From Priestia megaterium (GTDB taxonomy: Bacteria; Bacillota; Bacilli; Bacillales; Bacillaceae_H): DNA of 64,000 nt. The DNA lies in assembly GCA_008180335.1 (NCBI GenBank), contig VTEF01000004.1, positions 186,850 through 250,849 on the forward strand, written 5' to 3'. Positions 57,409 through 64,000 of this stretch are shown piece by piece (position 1 is the first letter of the stretch; each line of letters opens with the position of its first letter). The translations under genes and the position numbers were made by a program. The notes beneath the pieces are model-generated. The model had not been told where the DNA came from, did no database searches, and saw nothing but the letters and a program-made list of their open reading frames with translations.

Positions 57409-60201
57409 ATGAACAAACGCTTTGTCATCGTAGATTTAGAGACAACGGGACATTCTCCGAAACAAGGAGATAAAATGATTCAATTTGCAGCCGTAGTTGT
57501 TGAAAACGGACGAATTGTTGAGCGTTTTTCAAGTTTTTTGAACCCAAAGATGGAGATTCCACCTTTCATCTCACAATTAACAAATATTCATGATGATATG
57601 GTAAAACAAGCACCGTTATTTGAAGATATTTCCGAGAAAATTGTTGAGTTGTTAGAAGGAGCCTATTTTGTTGCTCATAATGTAGCATTTGATCTGACAT
57701 TTTTACAAGAAGAATTACATCAATGTGGATATGAAACACTGTATAATTCCACAGTTGATACGGTCGAATTAGCAAGAATTTTACTGCCGACTGTAGATGG
57801 CTATAAGTTAAATCAATTAGCAGAATACTTACATATTAAACACGAAAACCCTCATCAAGCAGACAGTGATGCAGAAGTAACCGCGCGCATTTTACTTGTG
57901 CTTCTTGATAAATTAAGTCAGCTCCCATTATCAACCTTGAAACAACTGTATACTCTTTCACTTCATTTAAAAAGCGAGATTGGTGAATTGATTCAGCAAG
58001 TTATAGATGATAAAAAGGATAAAAATGAGGAAGCTTATGATATTGTGCACGGTGTAGCACTTCGGAAGCTTCAGCCAAACATCAGTCTTGCTTCATCTCA
58101 GCACCATACGTATGAACAATTTGAACGAACAAAACGTGAACGCTTTTCAAATGCCCTCACATCATTTCAAGACCGGGCGGGGCAGTGGGAGATGATGGAC
58201 TTTGTTTATGAGAGTTTGACAAATAATGAGCATGCTTTAATTGAAGCTGGTACAGGTATCGGCAAAACACTTGCATACTTGGTGCCAGCAGCTTTCTATG
58301 CTAATAAACATAAAGTTCCTGTTGTCATATCGACCCACACGATTACATTACAACAACAGTTAATGGACAAGGATTTATCTTCATTAAAATCACTTGTTCC
58401 GTTTCCTGTACAAGCAGCTATTTTAAAAGGGCGAGAACATTATATTAACGTAAGAAAGTTTATTCAGTTTTTAAAGGAACGCCACAATAACTATGATGCA
58501 ATTTTAACAAAAGCTAAATTGTTAATCTGGCTGACAGAAACAGAAACTGGAGATATTGATGAAATTAATTTGCCTTCTGGAGGCAGATTATTTTGGGAGC
58601 AAATGAATGAAAGTAATCCATCGCAGCCGGATTTTAAACACCCATGGAAGCAGTATTCTTTTTATAATCGGGCACAGGAACGTGCAAAACAAGCAGATAT
58701 TATCGTTACGAACCATCGTTTACTGCTAATGGATGTTATGAGTGATCATCAATTATTGCCAAGCTATGAACAAGTGATCATCGATGAAGCTCATCACTTG
58801 GATTCGATTGCAAGCGAAGAACTGGGAGAGACGTTGGATTACTTCTCTATTCATTCATTACTTAACAGAATCGGCTCTTTACAAGATAAAGGACTATTGG
58901 CAAAAGTAAATCAAATCATAAAAAAATATGAATTATCAGTTAATCTACATCTTCTTCAAAGATTTTTGGAGCAACTTCATGCTGAATGCGATGATCTTTT
59001 TCGCTTAATACACTCTTATGTGATAAAAAGAGTAGAACCAAGTCAAGCGGATGTAGGCAGACTTAGCTATCGGTATGAAGTAGACCGTGAAAGCGGGGGG
59101 CATTGGAAGGCTATTCAAGAATTGACTTCCCGTGTACGATTTTTACTGAAGGATGTTTTATCATGGCTTGATGCCTCCTATCATCAATTTGATGAAAAGG
59201 AGCATGAGCTGACAAGGAATGAACAATCAACTGTACATGAATTTCAAACTGCGCTTCGGCAGTTTGAACAAATTTCGTATCAATTATATTCGTTGTTGTT
59301 TCAACAGTATGATGATGAGGTAACATGGTTTGAAATAGAGGCTAAAGGCGCAGCAAATGCTACCTTTTTATATAGTCAGCCAATTTCGGTTGCAGACGCC
59401 TTAGCAGATGATTTTTTTACAAAAAAGAAGAGTGTGATTTTGACGTCTGCCACATTAACTGTCAATCATTCATTTAACTATGTTATTCAAGAATTAGGAT
59501 TGTATGATTTTCAGCCTTTACAGCTCATTATTCCATCGCCTTTTAACTATCAAAAACAATCGAAAGTATATATTCCAACTGATATGCCAGCCGTAACGGA
59601 AGTGACGCTTGAGGAATATAGTGCGATGATGGCAGAAAGTATATTAGATGTTGCATCGATTACAAAAGGGCGGATGCTGGTCTTATTTACATCGTACGAT
59701 ATGTTAAAAGCAACATACGGATACATGAAAGAGTTAAATGACCTTGAAGAATTTGTGCTATTAGGTCAAGGGGTAACTTCTAGGAATCGAAATCGGTTAT
59801 TAAAAGATTTTGTCCAATTTGAAAAGTCCATTTTACTAGGAACAAATAGTCTATGGGAAGGTGTAGACTTGCCAGGAGAGATATTGTCATGTCTTGTGAT
59901 TGTAAGGCTTCCTTTTTCTTCTCCTAGTCAACCCTATTTAGCTGCTAAATTTGAACAGATGAAAAAAGCCGGGAAAAGCCCGTTTATGGAATATTCGCTT
60001 CCGCAGGCGGTGATTCGGCTTAAACAAGGGTTTGGACGTTTGATTCGCACTGAAAAAGACCGCGGAGCAGTATTTATTTTTGATAATCGAATTACGCGCA
60101 CATCATACGGTCAATATTTTTTACAATCTTTACCTCCAGTCAATATTGCCCAAAAGCCCTTCGCGAGCTTGCTGGATGAATTTAGCGATTGGTGGGAGTA
60201 A
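57409..60201 (+). CDS. dinG: DinG-type helicase with 3'-5' exonuclease domain
   Basis: 930 residues. N-terminal DEDDh exonuclease (VDLETTG, AHNVAFDLTFL, HQADSDAEVTARIL; about 5-170) and XPD-like helicase (Walker A EAGTGIGKT near 286, DEAH IIDEAHHLD, motif VI QGFGRLIRTEKDRG). Cys ligands of a 4Fe-4S cluster are not evident, as in the B. subtilis protein. Acts on damaged or structured DNA. ATG 57409 after GAGGT. Downstream of panD as in B. subtilis. Confidence 0.94.
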   Translation: MNKRFVIVDLETTGHSPKQGDKMIQFAAVVVENGRIVERFSSFLNPKMEIPPFISQLTNIHDDMVKQAPLFEDISEKIVELLEGAYFVAHNVAFDLTFLQEELHQCGYETLYNSTVDTVELARILLPTVDGYKLNQLAEYLHIKHENPHQADSDAEVTARILLVLLDKLSQLPLSTLKQLYTLSLHLKSEIGELIQQVIDDKKDKNEEAYDIVHGVALRKLQPNISLASSQHHTYEQFERTKRERFSNALTSFQDRAGQWEMMDFVYESLTNNEHALIEAGTGIGKTLAYLVPAAFYANKHKVPVVISTHTITLQQQLMDKDLSSLKSLVPFPVQAAILKGREHYINVRKFIQFLKERHNNYDAILTKAKLLIWLTETETGDIDEINLPSGGRLFWEQMNESNPSQPDFKHPWKQYSFYNRAQERAKQADIIVTNHRLLLMDVMSDHQLLPSYEQVIIDEAHHLDSIASEELGETLDYFSIHSLLNRIGSLQDKGLLAKVNQIIKKYELSVNLHLLQRFLEQLHAECDDLFRLIHSYVIKRVEPSQADVGRLSYRYEVDRESGGHWKAIQELTSRVRFLLKDVLSWLDASYHQFDEKEHELTRNEQSTVHEFQTALRQFEQISYQLYSLLFQQYDDEVTWFEIEAKGAANATFLYSQPISVADALADDFFTKKKSVILTSATLTVNHSFNYVIQELGLYDFQPLQLIIPSPFNYQKQSKVYIPTDMPAVTEVTLEEYSAMMAESILDVASITKGRMLVLFTSYDMLKATYGYMKELNDLEEFVLLGQGVTSRNRNRLLKDFVQFEKSILLGTNSLWEGVDLPGEILSCLVIVRLPFSSPSQPYLAAKFEQMKKAGKSPFMEYSLPQAVIRLKQGFGRLIRTEKDRGAVFIFDNRITRTSYGQYFLQSLPPVNIAQKPFASLLDEFSDWWE

Positions 60202-60230
60202 GAGCAAAGTCTCAATTTAAAAAATCATAT

Positions 60231-60264
60231 AAAAAGGTTTAAGTCATCGGGCTTGAACTTTTTT
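60231..60264 (+). terminator. Terminator of dinG
   Basis: AAAAAGGTTTAAG / CTTGAACTTTTTT with G-U pairs and T run. Confidence 0.7.
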
Positions 60265-60350
60265 ATCATTAAAAGGATGCTCACTTTCTGTATAGCAGCA
60301 AAAGTTCTGACAAACGATAAAAGCAAAATGATTAGATGGGGTTTTGTATA

Positions 60351-61157
60351 ATGTTAAGAAAGTTCATTATTTTATTTTGTATTGCCGTACTTATTCAAAG
60401 TCATGGAAGCATTGCTTTAGCAGTAGAGAGCGTGGATTTTGTTCTAGAAGAAAATGAAGCAGCTATTACTTTTCTACAATTACCTGATGGTGAAGCAACG
60501 TTGCTTCAAGATGGTACTGATCAAACAATTTTAATTAATACAGGAAGCAACCATTCTCAAAAACACCTTCTAAAATGGCTAGCTTTATATGAAATAAAAA
60601 AAATTGATCAATTAATTATTACAAAACAGGGGAAAGAGTATGATGAAAATCTCCAATTTGTAGCGGATAAATATAACGTAGAAGAAATAATTGTCCCAAT
60701 TGGCTATCGTGGTTCACACGATTCATCACTCAAGGAATGGAAAGAAAAAGATATTTATCAAATCTCTAAAAATATTCATGTTTCTGTTCTACATAATCAA
60801 GCCCAGCCATCTGCTTCGATGGATTTGCTTTTGTCTTTTGGCCAGCATCAAATTTTATATATGGCAAATGGAACTGAACATGTAGAAGAAAAATTTCACC
60901 GCAAGCCTGTCACGAAAATTGATATTATAAAGCTTGCTGACTTTGGAATGGGTGAACCGCTTTCTGAAGCGTTTCTAAATCAAATCAATCCTCAAATTGC
61001 CATATTATTTATGAAAGAAAAAAGAAAGGTTTCCACCGAACTTTTTCACCGATTAGCTGATTCATGGATTGATCTTTACGATGTAGATAAAGGTTATTCT
61101 TTTTCAATTAAAATGTCGTTAAAAAAGTACGATACGATGAAATTTTCTATTGAGTAA
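60351..61157 (+). CDS. Exported metallo-beta-lactamase-like protein without metal ligands
   Basis: 268 residues. Signal peptide (about 5-25, IILFCIAVLIQSHGSIALAV), then a fold like the ComEC C-terminal MBL domain: FLQLPDGEATLL, ILINTGSNH, IDQLIITK. Where active members have HxHxDH, this one reads TKQGKEYDENL, and the later Asp region (LTGDA-like) reads YMANGTEH. So catalysis is unlikely. Not seen in B. subtilis at this place; unknown function. ATG 60351 preceded by GGGG. AT-rich tract follows. Confidence 0.65.
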   Translation: MLRKFIILFCIAVLIQSHGSIALAVESVDFVLEENEAAITFLQLPDGEATLLQDGTDQTILINTGSNHSQKHLLKWLALYEIKKIDQLIITKQGKEYDENLQFVADKYNVEEIIVPIGYRGSHDSSLKEWKEKDIYQISKNIHVSVLHNQAQPSASMDLLLSFGQHQILYMANGTEHVEEKFHRKPVTKIDIIKLADFGMGEPLSEAFLNQINPQIAILFMKEKRKVSTELFHRLADSWIDLYDVDKGYSFSIKMSLKKYDTMKFSIE

Positions 61158-61200
61158 TCACATTTTTCTTTTGCAAAAAAGTGTAAGTTAATTATAATAA

Positions 61201-61217
61201 TATATATATATATATAT
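61201..61217. repeat. TA dinucleotide tract
   Basis: (TA)8.5 between the MBL-like gene and ypmA; a possible slippage site, not in a promoter I can define. Confidence 0.7.
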
Positions 61218-61330
61218 CCTGCATGGTAAAAAAACTGTTGACATTGTAAAAAATAGCCAGACTTTATGCCTGTTGTGATAATAGGAAATGTTGGAAACTC
61301 AACGAGAGTTTGCAAACTAGGAGGATTAGC

Positions 61331-61501
61331 ATGGGAAGTAAAATTGAAGTTTTATCAACAGTTCGTATTGAACATTCTTCAGACTTATACAAAATCGTTG
61401 ACAGCTTAAATCGTACATTAAAAAAGCAAAATTTAATGTTTGGTTTAGCCTTGGATGAAGAAGATAAAAATACAGCTATATTTACAATTTATCGTACATA
61501 A
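61331..61501 (+). CDS. ypmA: YpmA-like small protein
   Basis: 56 residues from ATG 61331 after AGGAGG; same length as YpmA of B. subtilis (DUF4264). Sequence begins MGSKIEVLSTVRIEHSSDLY. Function unknown. A TTGACA lies at 61238 without a good -10. Followed by ypmB and aspB as in B. subtilis. Confidence 0.88.
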   Translation: MGSKIEVLSTVRIEHSSDLYKIVDSLNRTLKKQNLMFGLALDEEDKNTAIFTIYRT

Positions 61502-61512
61502 GTAGGGATTTT

Positions 61513-62001
61513 ATGAAAAAATGGATTATTGGTATTGTTGTTTTAGTGTGTCTTGTCATTGGCTGGCAAACACATGCTATTTATAAAGCAGCGGTAAATG
61601 ATGTTCAAAGCGCTGAACAAAAAGCTGCGGATCGTGCAAAAGCTGATTTTAAATTAAAATCAGTGACAGATACACAGGCATATTTTGGAGATCACACATT
61701 TTATATTGTTGAAGGTAAGAATGCAAAAGCTGAGAACGTGATTGCCTGGGTTCCAAAAAGCAAAAAACAAAAGTCAATCTTAAAAAAAGCAAGTAGCGGT
61801 ATTTCAAAAGAACAAGCTATTTCAATTGTCGAACAAGAACGCAATCCTAAAGAAATTAAATCAGTTCGTTTGGGAATTGAAAATAATATTCCTCTATGGG
61901 AAGTTACGTATGTCGATCAAGAAAAAAAGCATCTTACGTATTATTATGTGGACTTTACAAATGGAGAATTTATGAAACGCTATAGCTTAAAGCAATCGTA
62001 A
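61513..62001 (+). CDS. ypmB: YpmB-like membrane-anchored PepSY-type protein
   Basis: 162 residues, single N-terminal helix (about 4-22), then two PepSY-like/DUF5590 domains (KSVTDTQAYFGDHTFYIV and SKEQAISIVEQERNPKEIKS). Extracellular, role unknown. 11 bases after ypmA, so co-transcribed. No strong own ribosome site besides AAGTAGGG. Confidence 0.85.
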   Translation: MKKWIIGIVVLVCLVIGWQTHAIYKAAVNDVQSAEQKAADRAKADFKLKSVTDTQAYFGDHTFYIVEGKNAKAENVIAWVPKSKKQKSILKKASSGISKEQAISIVEQERNPKEIKSVRLGIENNIPLWEVTYVDQEKKHLTYYYVDFTNGEFMKRYSLKQS

Positions 62002-62131
62002 TTGTTTATACCGTATGTTTTACTGCATATGTGTCATAAAAAACGCTTTACATCTAGAGTGAAGCAAACTTGTACGCTATAATCAGCACTCAACTGCTGG
62101 TTATAGTTTTAGTTCATAGGGGGAGATTTTA

Positions 62132-63316
62132 GTGAAGTTAGCAAAACGTGTATCAGCATTAACGCCGTCATCTACATTAGCGATTACAGCAAAAGCAAAA
62201 GAGTTAAAAGCGGCTGGCCATGATGTGATTGGTCTAGGGGCAGGGGAACCAGATTTTAATACACCGCAGCATATTTTAGAAGCGTCTGTAAAAGCCATGA
62301 ACGAAGGACAAACAAAATACACACCTGCTGGCGGGCTTGCGACTTTAAAAGAGGCAGTGATCGAAAAGTTTAAGCGCGATCAACAGATTACGTATACACC
62401 TTCGGAAATTATTGTTTGTTCTGGGGCAAAGCATGCACTTTATACGTTGTTTCAAGTATTGCTGGATGAAGGCGATGAAGTAATTATTCCAACACCTTAC
62501 TGGGTAAGTTATCCTGAACAAGTAAAATTGGCACAAGGCGTACCAGTGTTCGTTGAAGGTTCTGAAAATAACGAATTTAAAATAACGCCTGAACAGTTAG
62601 AATCTGTTATTACAGGTAAAACAAAGGCTGTTATTCTTAACTCGCCAAGCAATCCAACGGGAATGATTTATAGCCGTGAAGAATTACAGGCTATCGGAGA
62701 TGTTTGTTTAAAGCATAATATTCTGATTGTATCTGATGAAATTTATGAAAAGCTTGTATATGGTCAAAATAAGCATGTATCCATTGCAGAACTATCGCCA
62801 GAATTAAAGGAGCAAACCATCATTATTAATGGTGTATCAAAGTCACATTCAATGACAGGCTGGCGTATTGGTTATGCTGCAGGAAATGCAGAAATTATTA
62901 AAGCGATGACAAACTTAGCGAGTCATAGTACATCAAATCCGACATCTATCGCTCAGTACGCAACGATTGCCGCTTACAACGGTACGCAAGAGCCTGTTGA
63001 GATGATGAGACAAGCATTTGAGGAGCGTTTAAATGTTATTTATCAACAATTAAATGATATTCCAGGCTTTTCATACTTAAAGCCTCAAGGGGCATTTTAT
63101 TTATTCCCAAATGCGATTGAAGCAGCTAGATTAACAGGTTTTGATACAGTAGATGCATGGGTAGAAGCGATTCTAGAAGAAGAGAAAGTAGCTCTTGTAC
63201 CTGGTTCTGGATTTGGAGCTCCTGAAAATGTTCGTTTATCTTATGCAACTTCACTAGAGTTATTAGAAAAAGCCGTTCTGCGTATTCAGTCTTTTATGAC
63301 ACGTCATATGAACTAA
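62132..63316 (+). CDS. aspB: Aspartate aminotransferase AspB
   Basis: 394 residues, fold-type I class Ib aminotransferase. NSPSNPTG, SDEIYE, PLP Lys237 in NGVSKSHSMTGWRIGY, Arg in RLSYATS. Makes aspartate, feeding panD and dapB pathways. GTG start at 62132 follows GGGGGAGA. 183 bases before asnS, as in B. subtilis. Confidence 0.96.
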   Translation: MKLAKRVSALTPSSTLAITAKAKELKAAGHDVIGLGAGEPDFNTPQHILEASVKAMNEGQTKYTPAGGLATLKEAVIEKFKRDQQITYTPSEIIVCSGAKHALYTLFQVLLDEGDEVIIPTPYWVSYPEQVKLAQGVPVFVEGSENNEFKITPEQLESVITGKTKAVILNSPSNPTGMIYSREELQAIGDVCLKHNILIVSDEIYEKLVYGQNKHVSIAELSPELKEQTIIINGVSKSHSMTGWRIGYAAGNAEIIKAMTNLASHSTSNPTSIAQYATIAAYNGTQEPVEMMRQAFEERLNVIYQQLNDIPGFSYLKPQGAFYLFPNAIEAARLTGFDTVDAWVEAILEEEKVALVPGSGFGAPENVRLSYATSLELLEKAVLRIQSFMTRHMN

Positions 63317-63322
63317 GTTTCG

Positions 63323-63365
63323 AAAGAGGATTACCAAAAGTTCTTTTTGGTAATCCTCTTTATTT
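63323..63365 (+). terminator. Terminator of aspB
   Basis: 17-bp perfect stem AAAGAGGATTACCAAAA with GTTC loop; T-rich tail (TTTATTTT). Confidence 0.75.
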
Positions 63366-63395
63366 TATATAGATGCAGCAATGTAGCAAGCATGA

Positions 63396-63413
63396 GTTGA
63401 AGTTTCACTGTAT
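63396..63413 (-). repeat. Dispersed intergenic repeat fragment, asnS leader
   Basis: Minus strand TACAGTGAAACTTCAAC, core of the element, in the gap between aspB and asnS. Confidence 0.45.
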
Positions 63414-63499
63414 TCTTACTTGTTATTGTGGTTGGCGAAATGTATAATAGGGTGGCGTACATAATTAAAGGATGTAAGTTTTTTGGAGGGATTTTAATC

Positions 63500-64000
63500 G
63501 TGAAAATTACGATTTCTGAAGCAAGCAAGCATGTAGGACAAGAAGTAACAATCGGTGCTTGGTTAGCAAATAAACGATCAAGTGGTAAAATCGCATTTTT
63601 ACAGCTGCGTGATGGCTCTGGCTTCATGCAAGGCGTCGTTGTAAAAGCGGAAGTAGGAGAAGATGTCTTTAAATTAGCAAAATCAATTACACAAGAATCA
63701 TCATTATATGTAACAGGTATTGTTCAAGAAGATGAACGTTCACCTTTCGGATATGAATTAACGGTAACAAATGTAGAAGTTATTCATGAAGCAATTGATT
63801 ATCCAATTACACCTAAAGAGCATGGAACAGAATTTCTAATGGATAATCGTCATTTATGGCTGCGTTCAAAGCGTCAGCATGCTGTTATGAAAGTGCGTAA
63901 TGAAATCATTCGTGCAACGTATGAATTCTTCAATAACAATGGATTTACAAAAGTAGATCCGCCAATCTTAACAGGAAGTGCACCAGAGGGTACAACTGAA
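63500..64000 (+). CDS. asnS: Asparaginyl-tRNA synthetase, 5' part
   Basis: 167 codons visible; the gene leaves the window. Class IIb: N-terminal OB-fold anticodon domain ([27 protein letters not shown]), then [10 protein letters not shown] and motif 2-proximal [18 protein letters not shown] start at 63500 follows TTGGAGGG by about 9 bases. Sits downstream of aspB as in B. subtilis, a link between aspartate supply and Asn charging. Confidence 0.93.
   Translation, partial: MKITISEASKHVGQEVTIGAWLANKRSSGKIAFLQLRDGSGFMQGVVVKAEVGEDVFKLAKSITQESSLYVTGIVQEDERSPFGYELTVTNVEVIHEAIDYPITPKEHGTEFLMDNRHLWLRSKRQHAVMKVRNEIIRATYEFFNNNGFTKVDPPILTGSAPEGTTE

Noticed and set aside
61201-61217. TA tract as phase-variable promoter spacer
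   Set aside because: It does not lie between any recognisable -35 and -10 boxes.

Overview
The window reads as the core chromosome of a low-GC, endospore-forming Bacillaceae (Bacillus sensu lato). Support: gene order rnjA/rpoY, def, ykyA, pdhABCD, SR1, speA, yktAB, suhB, ylaF, typA, ylaHIJ, phoH, ylaN, ftsW, pyc, ctaABCDEFG, ylbABC; strong AGGAGG-type ribosome binding sites; many GTG and TTG starts; sporulation genes (YjcZ, YlaJ, YpjB); and bacillithiol genes. Protein identities are from recognition of family motifs and recalled Bacillus subtilis homologues; no database search was run. No rRNA, tRNA, CRISPR, insertion sequence or prophage was found.

Layout. 1-2.9 kb: end of a heterodimeric ABC exporter. 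3.2-9 kb: K+ channel regulator ktrC, RNase J1 with RNA polymerase epsilon, a candidate 23-residue basic peptide gene with a long hairpin, a HAD phosphatase, peptide deformylase, a YjcZ sporulation peptide and lipoprotein YkyA. 9.2-14.5 kb: pyruvate dehydrogenase operon behind a structured leader. 14.7-18.1 kb: accessory patch with a small membrane protein, a BCCT osmolyte transporter broken by two tiny tandem duplications, and an M23 endopeptidase. 18.3-18.6 kb: the dual-function sRNA SR1 with its peptide SR1P and two CcpN-like boxes. 18.7-32.4 kb: speA, conserved small genes, suhB, typA, ylaHIJ, phoH, ylaN, ftsW. 32.5-43.8 kb: pyruvate carboxylase and the complete heme A/caa3 oxidase cluster. 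43.9-46.2 kb: ylbA, ylbB, ylbC (the last apparently starting at CTG).

At about 46.3 kb the order jumps from the ylb region to the ypj region, which lie far apart in B. subtilis: ypjB, yugP-type protease, ypjC, then the ypjD-dapB-mgsA-bshB1-bshA-cca-birA operon, a putative pan-motif leader with panBCD, dinG, a secreted metallo-beta-lactamase-like protein lacking its metal ligands, ypmA, ypmB, aspB and the 5' part of asnS.

Functionally the window links glycolytic exit (PDH, pyruvate carboxylase, methylglyoxal synthase), aerobic respiration (caa3), CoA and lysine precursor supply (panBCD, dapB, aspB), protein biotinylation (birA with its substrate pyc), RNA turnover (RNase J1, with SR1P as a known indirect partner) and cell division (ftsW).

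No wholly new multi-gene system stands out. The best leads are non-coding: a dispersed intergenic repeat with consensus near ATAAAGTGAAACTTC, several long hairpins, the 23-codon mini-gene, and the panB and pdhA leaders.
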